From positions 37,144,127 through 37,208,126 of the forward strand of contig CM067298.1 in assembly GCA_034231615.1 (NCBI GenBank): a stretch of DNA of 64,000 bases. The letters run 5' to 3'. Below, piece by piece: positions 1-9,631 of this stretch. Below the pieces are notes generated by a model, which saw only the letters and a list, made by a program, of their open reading frames with translations, was not told the origin of the DNA and ran no database searches. Source of the DNA: Meghimatium bilineatum. Lineage: Eukaryota > Mollusca > Gastropoda > Stylommatophora > Philomycidae. Made by a program: the position numbers and the translations under genes. Within the stretch, counting starts at the first letter, position 1, and each line of letters opens with the position of its first letter.

Positions 1-472
1 TGCAGGGAAAGGAAGTTCAATTTAGCTTCCATAAGGGTTGCGAATTAGGGTCACATTAACTATAAGAATCATGTAGTTCCATATTGTTAAATGAGTGCAT
101 AGCAACGGATGACTGGAACCTCCAATAGCTGTAAATGGAAAGCGATGTGCGCTGCGACAGAGCACCACAGGTTAAATAAGAAGGTGGGCAAATTCATCAC
201 ACCATTTTCTATGACCGACAAAACTGATTTAAAATTGCCATGTGCATAGGCCCCTAAGCTCACAAAATATTAAATCACAAACTATCTGGGCCAAACTGTA
301 AAATAGGATGCTGAACAGTAATACATTTAAAATGAATTCTAAAATTCATTCAAGTATAAAATATACATGTATGTTTAGGTATCACATATTTTATAATGCT
401 GTTTTTAGTGCTTGTCTACAACTTCAGCATTATTTAAAACTTCAATCAAGTTTTTGAAAAGGTTATATACAC
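1..472. other. no recognisable gene or element
   Basis: AT-rich sequence with no long open frame and no repeat recognised within the window. It probably belongs to an intron of the PARP14-like gene whose first visible exon is at 4717, or to its upstream flank. The last 8 bases (ATATACAC, 465-472) are the left target-site copy of the next element. Confidence 0.5.
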
Positions 473-938
473 CAGGGGTCGGCAACCTATGGCACGCCAA
501 GAAATTTCATATAGCACGCAGACTCAAATGGATCAACCTATTCTTGTGAGCAAATTTTCTCTCACATGAAAGCAGTGCTAAATCCACAACATAGTCGCCT
601 AACGCCTGAACATTCAGAAAATCATGTCAAACTCAAAGTGACAAAGTATGTTGTTGATATTGAGCAACTGGCCAAGACCAAGCAAAGGCAAGGCTCCCAT
701 TAATAATAAAAAAGTTTTTTTTTAAATCTTTCAAGAAAATATTTTTTTAAATGTTGTTTACAACTTTACATATTATTGAATATCACTATCTATTAATTAA
801 TTAAAATATAAAAATAAAATCTATGGTAAAATAAGAATATTGACCTCAACTTGTAAAAAAATGATATGTGATGTTGGCACTCTGAACAGTTTCAAACCTT
901 AAGTTGGCACACAGTTAGCAAAAGGTTGCCGACCCTTG
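473..938 (+). mobile_element. small hAT element with 8-bp target duplication
   Basis: Terminal inverted repeats CAGGGGTCGGCAACC (473-487) and GGTTGCCGACCCTTG (924-938) are flanked by the identical 8-bp duplication ATATACAC (465-472 and 939-946). The size of the duplication and the CAGGGGTC start are typical of hAT transposons. The interior (about 545-705) still translates on + as the end of a hAT transposase (EQIFSHMKAVLNPQHSRLT, then KLKVTKYVVDIEQLAK), so this is an internally deleted, non-autonomous derivative that would need a transposase from elsewhere. Confidence 0.88.
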
Positions 939-1344
939 ATATACACCATCCTTTTTACACAATAAAAGCTCAATCCTGAAGATCCACTCAAAACATTGGT
1001 CACCACCATACATTAACTACTTTAAACAGATTCTATCAGCTCATTTTACTGGATATAACTTTTTTATGTTATTTGCATAGACCGTATTTCTTGAAAAATA
1101 TTTTTTAAATATTGTACAAGTATAGTAAATAGAAAAGACAGTACAAATATATGAAATTTCCTTGGTGTATCGAGTCATTTTTCCTGTGTTCACAAGGATA
1201 CAGATTTGATACTGGTCCATGATAACCTTGTTGTTTTATTTTGTGTTTTAGCTCCTTGGGCATTTCTGCTTAAAACTACAGTTGCGAAATAATAACTGGT
1301 TTAGATATATTGATTATCATCTTTGTGCACAGGAAATATCCATC
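939..1344. other. no recognisable gene or element
   Basis: AT-rich intronic or flanking sequence. It starts with the right target-site copy of the hAT element. No open frame or repeat match within the window was seen. Confidence 0.4.
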
Positions 1345-1785
1345 AATCAATCAAGTGCCACGCCAAGTGGCATAAGAGATCATGCTGTTCCACAACTATC
1401 TGTCTCTTGTGTTGTTAATAAGTTCAGTCAGTGACTTATTTTTGTGCCATAGTGACAACCCATCCAGAAAATTATTTCTTTGTCTTCCTCTGTCTTTTCT
1501 TCCCTTGATCTTTCTGGTGGTTACTAAATGTTCAAGTTTTACCTTCCTCATCATGACCTAAAAATCTTGATTTTCTGCTTCTATTTTTTACTATAATCTA
1601 TCGTCTTATTCAAGAATCTCTGAGAACTTCTACAATAGTTTTCATGGATGCCCATGATATTTTCATAATTCTTCTTTAAAAAACACATCTCAATTGCTTC
1701 CAGCATACCTTTGACACTTTTGTATTCTGTCCATGCTTCACTTCCACAATTTTGCACAATGAGAAATAACAAGAATTTCTATGAA
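1345..1785 (-). pseudogene. LINE reverse transcriptase C-terminus, fragment
   Basis: Read on the minus strand in shifting frames, this gives the end of a non-LTR retrotransposon RT: GSEAWTEYKSVKGMLEAIEM, then KVKLEHLVTTRKIKGRKDRG followed by RQRNNFLDGLS. The EAWT...LEA.EM block and the K.KGR.DRGRQ...LDGL block are the usual C-terminal signature of RTE/CR1-like ORF2 proteins. Stops and frameshifts show it is dead. Its upstream end is fused to the broken hAT transposase gene next to it. Confidence 0.7.
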
Positions 1786-3022
1786 GAACACTTTCTAATT
1801 TTACTTTAATCCTGTTGCTTACTTCACCACGTGATCCATTTATTTCTGTTTGAATTTGTTTCACAATATCTAATGCATCATAAAGTGCAGTCCCTTCGCT
1901 TTCCAGACGTTTTATTGCTTTTGAAATTGCCGAAAAGTTTGACTTTATATAAGTCAGATTTTGTGATAGTCTGGTAGAAAATAAGCTTTGCACTGCTTGT
2001 ATTGATGTTGCGTCGTCTTTGTCTAGGGCATTAAATATTTTAATTAGTGTTGAATAGTTGTCACAGTAATACTTTACAGCGTCCAGCCATGTACCCCAAC
2101 GTGTAAGGATAGGTTGTGGAGGAAGTGGTAGTTGAGGAGCTTCTTCTTTGAATTTTTGTACTCGAAGAGTATCCTTGATGAATATTTTTTTCCCATTTGA
2201 AATAAGCTTGTCCACATCAGGAAAATTACCTCGAACTTCCTCAGCTACTCGATGATGCAGTGCATGAGCAAGGCAAGTAATATGGATCAATTTCGGGTAG
2301 AGAATTTGAAGTCCTTTAGCAGCCTTTTTCAAATAGGGAGCGGCATCTGTTATTAATAGAAGGATATTATTTCTTTCTATTCCATTTGGCCACAACAGCT
2401 TCATGGAATTATCAAATAGAACAGCTATGGAGGTATGATTTGTTCTTTCAAGAACTTCACAGTTAAGGACAAATTTTTCTCCTGGTTGATCTCCTTTTAA
2501 AGTTCCAACTATAACATTTGTGACAAACATGCCATCTACATCAGTAGTCTCGTCTAAGGAAACCCATATCTTGTTATCTGCAATAGAATTTCTAATTTTA
2601 TTTAACATGTCCTCATAACATTTGGAGAGATAATTTTTCATTAAAGTAGATTCATCTGGGATAGGATGGCTAGTGTATTTCTCCAGTTGCAATTTATTTA
2701 AAGGGATATTTGATGAAACCATCATATGACACAAATCTTTATAAAAACCGGTCTCTGTGTTTCCCGAAGAAGAAGAGGAAGTAGCAGAACATTTTTCAAG
2801 TAATAAACTTTGTCTTCCTTCCATTTTAGAAAGTCTACTTAAACATTTCATATGTTTAGAAGTATTGCAATGTTGTTGCACATTAAACCGTTTTCCAGCT
2901 GTAACCTTGACCTCACACAGTGTACAGTACAATATTTCTCCATCAGTACTAAATACTTTTGAACCAAATTCCTGCACAAATTTACACAACTTTGCACCAT
3001 TAGAATTAGACACTTTAGGCAT
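1676..3022 (-). CDS. hAT transposase, CGGBP1-like, C-terminally truncated
   Basis: 448 codons. The start ATG at 3020-3022 opens with MPKVSNSNGAKLCKFVQEFG. An N-terminal BED-type zinc finger is visible at residues about 30-60 (C-T-L-C, then Q-H-x4-K-H). It is followed by the DUF659/hAT catalytic core, with VSLDETTDVDG (about 153-163) and LLITDAAPYLKK (about 223) carrying catalytic aspartates, then CLAHALHH and TRWGTWLDAVKYY. The C-terminal dimerisation region is missing: about the last 30 codons (below ~1785) are read-through into an adjoining LINE fragment in a foreign frame. Known hAT transposases of this type bind terminal repeats and cut and paste the element. Without the C-terminus this copy is probably inactive, although most of its frame is intact, which suggests a fairly recent copy. 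It lies antisense to the PARP14-like gene. Confidence 0.85.
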   Translation of the reverse strand: MPKVSNSNGAKLCKFVQEFGSKVFSTDGEILYCTLCEVKVTAGKRFNVQQHCNTSKHMKCLSRLSKMEGRQSLLLEKCSATSSSSSGNTETGFYKDLCHMMVSSNIPLNKLQLEKYTSHPIPDESTLMKNYLSKCYEDMLNKIRNSIADNKIWVSLDETTDVDGMFVTNVIVGTLKGDQPGEKFVLNCEVLERTNHTSIAVLFDNSMKLLWPNGIERNNILLLITDAAPYLKKAAKGLQILYPKLIHITCLAHALHHRVAEEVRGNFPDVDKLISNGKKIFIKDTLRVQKFKEEAPQLPLPPQPILTRWGTWLDAVKYYCDNYSTLIKIFNALDKDDATSIQAVQSLFSTRLSQNLTYIKSNFSAISKAIKRLESEGTALYDALDIVKQIQTEINGSRGEVSNRIKVKLESVLHRNSCYFSLCKIVEVKHGQNTKVSKVCWKQLRCVF

Positions 3023-3722
3023 TGTAAAACAAAGTTATTCCAGTGAATCAACCATAAACAATATAAAATATAACACTATTATTAAGACTATTATATAACT
3101 ATGAGCTAGAGCACGATATAATGTAGTCACTGTTGCAAATGGCAAATTAATAATTGTAACATACAAATGGGCGCCAAACGGTTTAAATTGAAACTGGAAG
3201 TTTTAACAAATCTAGGAATATTCGCTCTTGACGTTGAAACATTTGAAATTGTTTCCTACAATTTACTTTCGAAACAAAACCCAGAAAATTCTTTTGAAGT
3301 ATTGAGCGGATGTCACTCCCTTTTTGATTCTCAGATGCCGACGGACATCAAAGAGTTGACTGATGTCTTCCCTTCCCTACAGTCGCATGAAAGACACACA
3401 TGCATATTCACTAATACAACCATTCAGAAATATAGCCAATCCTCACAATTTGTCTCTAAACATAGTTTAAGATGTGCTAACATTGATAAGCAAACGGAGT
3501 ACACCAGAAAATATGCAAAATATGACCAAAATATGACCTAAATCTCCAATTTCACGCAAAATATGACCTCATCAAAATTATGGTCAAAATATGCATTTAT
3601 ATGACAAATAAAAACAGCTTAAAATTGTTCAGAAATGCTTGAAACATGTAGAAATTAACTTAAAACTGAAAATATGCTTCAGGAAAAAAATATGACATTT
3701 CATGAAAATCCGAGCACTAATT
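3023..3722 (-). mobile_element. 5' noncoding end of the hAT element with AAATATGAC repeats
   Basis: Between the hAT start codon and about 3722 the sequence is rich in the short motif AAATATGAC or AAATATGCA (3520-3700, at least six times, mostly on +). Such subterminal repeats are typical transposase-binding arrays of hAT elements. The probable outer end on the minus strand is TAGTGCTCGGATTTTCATG at about 3702-3720. No partner terminus survives because the other end was lost at the LINE junction, so the boundary is inferred. Confidence 0.45.
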
Positions 3723-4400
3723 ATCAGACTACATGTTGTTGTGGTGAAAGCCTCACTCGTTTCATGACTATTCTTTCACGTGATCTCGCGGTAAAGGCCC
3801 ATGCGCTTCATTAATGCAGATGACCAAGTCATCTGTGTAAATTACAACATCTGTGTCATCAACATGTTCGGAGATGACCTCAGTGTCAACTCAGAGAATC
3901 ACACTCTCTATTGAGTGTAATGAGGTCTTGAAAAACCCTTGGGACAAATATCCATTCCTCATCTGGATTTGTGCCTTCCAGTGCAAAAATTTGTCTGACA
4001 GTATCCTCAGAACATTCCATCCACAATTTGCCTCTCTTAAACTTGCTCCCTTTCATATAAGGCAGTTAAATTTGTAGTGGATTCTCTGTATCAGAACTCA
4101 CTCAGGTATGCACAGGTGACACCACATGTCAATCCTGTGACATGCTTGGAAAGTTGAGAAGAAACCTCATTTCCACACAGAGTATATCCCTTGTACAACC
4201 CAGGATGATGGGCATCGCTTCATTTTGAATTCTCTCCTGCCTTTCAAAAAGCATTTTACTGGCACTGATAATGGCATCTGCATATTCAATAACAGGAAGA
4301 ACCAGATAATAACAGGTACTCTTTGACAGGTGACATGCTGCTCTGTTAAGAAAGATGGAGTACATATTGGAAACTTGAGCATATTTCTATGCACCTTATG
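3723..4400 (-). pseudogene. R1-like LINE fragment (RT end and start of RNase H)
   Basis: Minus-strand translation gives LVLPVIEYADAIISAS and ERIQNEAMPIILGCTRDI, the same family as the copy at 39124-40473 (VEYA..., RIQNAAMRIILGCTRDT). Further downstream (about 3855-3790) it gives DVVIYTDDLVICINEA, corresponding to the first strand of RNase H. Stops and frameshifts are present. One side abuts the hAT end, so the hAT may have inserted into this LINE. Confidence 0.7.
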
Positions 4401-4430
4401 AGCTTTTTTGGCAATACTTCTTCAGCATAC

Positions 4431-4590
4431 ATTCTCAAACTCCTGCAGGATTTCTCTTTGAATGGGACAATGGTCCTACAAGATTTCCAGTTGGATGTAG
4501 TCCAGAGAATGGAAATGTGATGTTGCTATGGTGTTTCTATTTTATTTTCACCAATGGCCAAAAACATCCATCTTTGGCAGATTTTTTAGC
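4431..4590 (-). repeat. SINE-A copy
   Basis: Shares the blocks ATTCTCAAACTCC, GGATGTAGTCCAGAGAATGG and CCAATGGCC...ACATCCATCTT with copies at 23255, 32836, 35754 and 37722. Orientation is assigned by the AAG-type tail that ends better preserved copies. No target duplication was identified for this copy. Confidence 0.65.
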
Positions 4591-4716
4591 AATACAGTCT
4601 ACATCTACATTACTTTATAGGTTAAAGTTATAACAAATGGCATGTTCAAGTCAGTTATATATTGTACAAATATATTATTATATGTGGTGTAAATTGCTTT
4701 TTTATTTCCACCACAG

Positions 4717-4947
4717 AACATTGAAAGAACACTTAATCAATGTCTCAAGAAAGCTTCAGACTTTGAAGATGTATTCTTTGTTCCACCTGGACTACATGCT
4801 AAGTATCCAGAAGCATATTTGGCACAGATAGTTTTTAAAACATTGGACAAGCTGTTATTTAGTCTTCACCACCAATGGCAGAATAAAAATATTATTCTGG
4901 TAGTTCAAGAAAGAGCTTATAAGACGGTTTGTGAAAATATTCATTGT
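4717..4947 (+). CDS. PARP14-like gene, first visible exon (macro-like domain end)
   Basis: 77 codons in phase 0/0. The acceptor is a pyrimidine-rich run ending CCACCACAG; the preferred donor is TGT|GTTAGT, with a weaker alternative ACG|GTTTGT at 4926. The peptide has FEDVFFVPPGLHAKYPEA, then a helix (YLAQIVFKTLDKLLFSLHHQ) and a strand-helix pair (NIILVVQERAYKTVCENIHC). This pattern resembles the second half of a macrodomain (P-x-G-x-x-x-Y-P, helix, V-x-x-V-V strand, helix), the ADP-ribose-binding fold found in tandem before WWE and catalytic domains in PARP9/14/15. The exons with the first half of the domain lie upstream of the window or are unrecognised. The macrodomain call is an inference from the pattern. 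Confidence 0.75.
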
Positions 4948-5179
4948 GTTAGTATTTTTATAATGTTAATGTATTATTGGACAACTGTAGAAAGGAATAA
5001 ATGCACTGGAGAAGACATTCATGATTTATGATTACTTATTATCAAGAATGATAACCAACTTTCACCATTACTTCTTCATCCAAAGATCAAGATGGAAATT
5101 AAAAACAAATAATATCTACAATTTTTATACCAACACTGTGCTACCAATGTCAAACATGGTCTTTAACAGCTTCGCAGAA

Positions 5180-5556
5180 AAGAAAAATCATCACATGTGA
5201 AATGAAGTGTCTGAGGAAAGCTACAATGGTTACCAAACTAGATAAAATAAGAAAAGAATAAATTAGGAAAAGAGTTGGTATAATATCATGTATCGAACAT
5301 ATTGAGAGACAGCAAGTTAAATGGTTCGGTCACCTTATGAGAATGAAGTCAAACCAAATACCAATAAGAGCATATAATACAAGAATATCCGGGTCTAAAG
5401 CCAAAGGTAGACCAAGAAAACGGTGGATAGAAAACATTAAGATAACCTTGAACAAACATGAACTAAATGCAACCTTGGCGACACATCTGGCTTTGAAATG
5501 ACAACTTAAGATACCACCCCTACGCTTAACGGCAAATGTGAATGAGATCAACAATC
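5180..5556 (+). pseudogene. RTE-like LINE C-terminal fragment
   Basis: Plus-strand frames give HIERQQVKWFGHLMRMKSNQ, then GSKAKGRPRKRWIENIK and a short helix. This is the well-known tail of RTE-class endonuclease-reverse transcriptases (W-F-G-H-L-x-R-M ... G-R-P-R-x-R-W). The preceding ATGAAGTGTCTGAGGAAAG region matches the EMRYLRKA block. It is interrupted by stops and served as the target for the full-length LINE inserted at 5567/5568. Confidence 0.7.
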
Positions 5557-5736
5557 ATTCACCTGGGCCCCATCGAGGCCAGAACCTTGAAGTGGTGATG
5601 GGGCTTAGTTCAGCCATCAGAGGCTGGAAACTAAGACTGGTCGGGCACTCCCACTCGAGCAGGACCATAGTCCGGCCCAAGTAAGCAGAGTGCTGAAGAC
5701 GGAGGCAACCAGCCAAAAGGCGCACAGATAATCAGG

Positions 5737-8319
5737 TTGCCACGCATAAAACACAATGGAAACATGTCTGCATCTAATAAACGTTATGGTGCCTGCCCTG
5801 TGGCGGACATTCAGGCAGGGACGGTGCCGGGCCCTATACCTCGAAAGGGCCCAACCTCAGTTACTGGAAGTCCTTCTCAATTGCCCCGAGGAGCCAGGAG
5901 GCAAGGGAATAGAGCTACTGGCCAAACAAACAAACGACCAATAAAAATAATGCAATGGAATGCTGAGGGTGTCAACAGTAAAAGAGATGGATACAGCAAA
6001 AAATTGGAACTTGAAAATGTCCTCAGTGAAGAACAAGTAAATATATGCTGTATCCAAGAAACACACCTCAGCAGCGACATAGCCTTCAAAATCAGAGGCT
6101 ACCAGTGCTACCGATCTGACCGAAAAGACAGGCGAAAGGGTGGAATTCTGACACTAGTTAAAAACAATATCAGCGCATGTCAGCTGGAAGTATACATGGA
6201 CGGGGCAGAATACCAGATGCTCCACCTAAAAACAGACAGTGCAGAATTCCATCTCCTGAACTACTACTGCCCAAATGATAAACCATTGGCACTAGACACA
6301 ATTCCAGACAAAGAAAGGCTTATGGTGTGTGGTGACTTCAACAGCCACTCTCAGAGCTGGGGCTACGATCATATCGACAAGAGAGGTGAGGAACTTGAGA
6401 GCTGGCAGGATGAAAATAATCTCATTCTTATTAACCAGCCAGCAGACTCACCAACCTTCTACTCGAGAGCATGGCACACCACCTCTACACCAGACCTGGC
6501 ATTCTACTCACCAGGCCTGGAATGGAACATCACACGTGTCGTTGGAAAGCAGCTTGGGGGTAGTGACCACAGACCAGTATTTCTGGAAATTCACAATGAA
6601 TATACCAAGGACAGCAGCACGCTCACTAGGTGGAACTATAAGAGGGCAGACTGGAAAATGTACCAGCATTTAACCAGTGTTCTAGCTAAGGACATGAACT
6701 TGGACAAAGACATCAATAGAGCAGTGAGTGAATTTAATAGATGTATACTACATGCTGCTAGTAAAACCATACCCAGGGGGGCACGCAAAAACTACAAACC
6801 CTACTGGAATGATGAACTGGAAAAGCTGCAAAATGAGATGGAAACATCTAGAAAGCAGGCTGAGAACAGACCTAGCCAAGAACATCACAACAAATATCAG
6901 CAAACAAAGGCTAAATTTCAAAGAGCCAAGTTACAAGCCAGACGGAGCAGCTGGAAAGAAAAAACAGAGTCGCTGAACCTAGAAAGAGATACTAGGAAAT
7001 TATGGAAACTTGTAAAACAACTAAATGATGAAGGTACAGGGAGAAATACCAGGATCACACTTTATAAAGATAGAAACATTTTAACAGGTAAACATGCAGC
7101 TGATTACTTTGCAGATTCCTTTGCAGAAGACAATAACGTCAAAGTCAGCCCAGACAAACAACAGGAGGTTCGAGAGAACCAGCAAAACATTGGACAAGGT
7201 GAACCTATACCTGAAGTCATGGAGGCACCAATCACAATGAGAGAACTGGAGCATGCAATATCCAAATTGAAAATGAAAAAGTCCCCTGGAGCTGATGGAG
7301 TGTCCAATGAAATGATTAGAAACCTGGGAATTGCAGCAAGAGCAAAGCTACTGCAGATCTTTAACACAAGCTGGTCCACAGGTAATGTACCACAGGCGTG
7401 GAGAGAAGCAATAATGATACCACTCCTCAAATCAGGAAAAGATGGCAACACAGTCTCCAACTACAGGCCCATCAGCCTCACAAGCTGTCTATGTAAAACA
7501 ATGGAACGCATTATCAATCTTAGGATGCAGTGGTACCTTGAAAGTGAAAACCTTCTGGTATCACAGCAAGCAGGTTTCAGACAGTGCTACTCTACTGAAG
7601 ATCAGGCAACCTACCTCTCCCAAGAGATTGAGGATGCCTTCCAAGAAAAGAAACTGGTACTAGCAGCATGGATAGACCTCAGGAAAGCATTTGATAAGGT
7701 CTGGAAAGAAGGGCTCCTAAAGAAATTGCGAAATTGCAGGGTTAGCTCAAGAATGTACAAATGGGTAAAAGCATACCTGCATAATAGAAGAGCCAGGGTA
7801 CAATTAGATGGTCGCAAGAGCAAGAAAGTTCTACTGCGTCATGGAGTCCCCCAGGGAGGAGTCCTGTCACCCACACTTTTCTTGGTTTACATCAATGACC
7901 TAGTTGCTGAACTACCACATGGGATCAAAGTGGCAATGTATGCTGACGACCTGGTGATCTGGTGCACGGAAGAACATGCAACAGTGGCCACTAAACAAAT
8001 ACAAAGAGCTATCGATGCCCTAACCTTATGGGCTAATAGATGGTGCGTCAGCATTAACACAGATAAGTGCAGCACTACACTCTTTACCCTCTCACCAAAA
8101 CAAAAAGCTGGTCATATCAAGATAGATGGAGAGCTCTTGAAAGAAGACAAACAACCCACATACCTCGGAGTTACTTTTGATGATAAGCTGACATGGAAGC
8201 AGCACATAAACAAAGCAACAACAAAAGCCAGGAGGAAGCTAGCTATCCTGAGAAAACTAAGTGGAACCACATGGGGGCCAGTGGACATATACTCAGTAAA
8301 GTTTACCAGCAAGGCATAA
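5737..8319 (+). CDS. LINE ORF: endonuclease and reverse transcriptase part
   Basis: 860 codons from ATG 5737. About 68 basic, Pro-rich residues precede an AP-like endonuclease: KIMQWNAEGV (about 70), CIQETHL with catalytic Glu (about 106), VCGDFNSHSQSWG (about 199) and GGSDHRPV (about 275). The reverse transcriptase follows: NYRPISLTSCLCKTMERI (about 575), AWIDLRKAFDKVW (645), GVPQGGVLSPTLF (704), the catalytic YADD (735) and PTYLGVTFD (about 811). The element copies its RNA into DNA at a nick made by the endonuclease. The frame ends early because of a missing base in the G run at 8273-8277; the last 14 or so codons are out of frame. Codons before that point show no stops, which argues for recent activity. 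Confidence 0.9.
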   Translation: MPRIKHNGNMSASNKRYGACPVADIQAGTVPGPIPRKGPTSVTGSPSQLPRGARRQGNRATGQTNKRPIKIMQWNAEGVNSKRDGYSKKLELENVLSEEQVNICCIQETHLSSDIAFKIRGYQCYRSDRKDRRKGGILTLVKNNISACQLEVYMDGAEYQMLHLKTDSAEFHLLNYYCPNDKPLALDTIPDKERLMVCGDFNSHSQSWGYDHIDKRGEELESWQDENNLILINQPADSPTFYSRAWHTTSTPDLAFYSPGLEWNITRVVGKQLGGSDHRPVFLEIHNEYTKDSSTLTRWNYKRADWKMYQHLTSVLAKDMNLDKDINRAVSEFNRCILHAASKTIPRGARKNYKPYWNDELEKLQNEMETSRKQAENRPSQEHHNKYQQTKAKFQRAKLQARRSSWKEKTESLNLERDTRKLWKLVKQLNDEGTGRNTRITLYKDRNILTGKHAADYFADSFAEDNNVKVSPDKQQEVRENQQNIGQGEPIPEVMEAPITMRELEHAISKLKMKKSPGADGVSNEMIRNLGIAARAKLLQIFNTSWSTGNVPQAWREAIMIPLLKSGKDGNTVSNYRPISLTSCLCKTMERIINLRMQWYLESENLLVSQQAGFRQCYSTEDQATYLSQEIEDAFQEKKLVLAAWIDLRKAFDKVWKEGLLKKLRNCRVSSRMYKWVKAYLHNRRARVQLDGRKSKKVLLRHGVPQGGVLSPTLFLVYINDLVAELPHGIKVAMYADDLVIWCTEEHATVATKQIQRAIDALTLWANRWCVSINTDKCSTTLFTLSPKQKAGHIKIDGELLKEDKQPTYLGVTFDDKLTWKQHINKATTKARRKLAILRKLSGTTWGPVDIYSVKFTSKA

Positions 8320-9539
8320 GACCACACCTGGAATACGGTTCAGCTGCGTGGTGTCCTGCATCAAACACCACATTACAAGATCTAGATAAAGTGCAAAACC
8401 AGGCACTTAGAATAATGTTGGGAGCAGTGAAATCAACACCCATAGCAGAGATGCAGAAAATGGGAAGAATGCAAACACTTGGCGAACGCAGAGACACAAA
8501 AGTACTAATTCAAGCAGAAAAGTTTCTGTGTATGCCAAGTCATCCAATGAAGGAAAGATTCCAAAATCTAGCAATGGGACGACTGAAAAGGAGCAGCTTT
8601 ATCCATCAAGCTAAACGACTCCGTAGACAACTTACAGACCTACCTGAAGTTGGCAGCCCCTTAAGGTCTGTACCAGAGCAAACCCCGTGGAGTGAAAGCC
8701 ATGGAATGCCAATATACATTCAGACCCATGTGAAAGGAATACTAAGCGAGGACGAACAGAACAGTGTGCAGCGAATGACAATCACCCTCAGTTTCCTGGA
8801 TGAGGAATATCCACAAGATATATGGGTCAGAGTGTACACAGATGGGTCAGCACAGAATGCTGTGAGGAATGGAGGTGCAGGTGTATATATAGAATATCCA
8901 CACAAGCCTAGAGATACAATCAGAACACCGACAGGAAAATTCTGCAATAATTATGATGCAGAAATCCAGGCAATTAGTGTGGCAGCTAAAAAACTGCTGA
9001 ACTCCAACTCTGACCTACAGCCTGTGGTATTCCTGACAGATGCAAGGTCAGTGCTTCAAGCTCTCCAGTCTGGAAAACTAACAGACTTAAAAAAACTACT
9101 TAGCGAATTGTCTTACCAGTATAGGGTAACCATGCAGTGGATACCCTCTCACTGTGGAATACCAGGAAATGAAAAAGCAGACCAACTGGCTAAGGAAGGT
9201 GCTGCCGAAGACCAACCAGATATACCAATCACCTACCATCAGAAAAAACAGATGATAAAGTCAATAAGAAAGCCACAAACACCAACACAAGATGACTGTC
9301 ACAATATGAACAGATCAGAACAAGTTATAATTCTACGTCTCAGAACAGGACACAACCGACTCCGCAGTCACATGTATACAAAGTTCAAGATTGGCAACAC
9401 GGCCATGTGTACATGTGGACAGGCAGCAGAGAGAGCCAAACATATACTTCAAGAGTGTTCTGAGCATGAAACGCTGAAGGCAGACATATTGGCCAGAGGA
9501 AACAACACTGGAATCAAAGCTCTATGGGACACTGTATGA
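8278..9539 (+). CDS. LINE ORF continued in +3 frame: RT thumb, RNase H, zinc knuckle
   Basis: Continuation of the same protein after the 1-base deletion; the open frame extends back to 8193 but codes correctly only from about 8278. It reads SKVYQQGIRPHLEYGSAAW (RT thumb). RNase H follows with all acidic positions: RVYTDGSAQNAVRNGG (about 8830), DAEIQAIS (about 8957), FLTDARS (about 9034) and PSHCGIPGNEKADQLA (about 9148). It ends with CTCG and KHILQECSEH, a Cys/His knuckle. RNase H removes the RNA strand of the hybrid. Stop TGA at 9537-9539. The frameshift alone separates this copy from a complete polyprotein. Confidence 0.9.
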
Positions 9540-9631
9540 ACTACAAAAGACAGTGAATTTTATTAAGGAGACAGAATTACAGATATAGACATGTTTCAAG
9601 TGAACAAAAGAAGAAGAAGAATTCACCTGGG

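Larger units (their letters stand above)
5557..9631 (+). mobile_element. near-complete RNase H LINE (I-superfamily type) with target duplication
   Basis: The identical 11-bp sequence ATTCACCTGGG lies at 5557-5567 and 9621-9631 and brackets a 4053-bp element (5568-9620). The element starts CCCCATCGAGGCC, has a leader of about 170 bp, one long ORF (two pieces because of a 1-base deletion at 8273-8277), and ends in AAAAGAAGAAGAAGA instead of poly(A). Domain order is AP endonuclease, reverse transcriptase, RNase H, CCHC-like knuckle. No separate gag-like ORF1 is present. RNase H after RT points to the I/Ingi/Nimb/R1/LOA group; the exact clade is not assigned. It lies in sense orientation in PARP intron 1. 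Confidence 0.9.

Noticed and set aside
2757-3098. 113-codon + frame over the hAT gene
   Set aside because: It lies opposite the coding frame of the hAT transposase and has no domain.
4637-4831. 64-codon + frame starting before exon 1
   Set aside because: It is in a different frame from the conserved macro-like peptide and crosses the splice acceptor.
7104-7460. 118-codon minus-strand frame inside the LINE
   Set aside because: Antisense shadow of the RT coding region.
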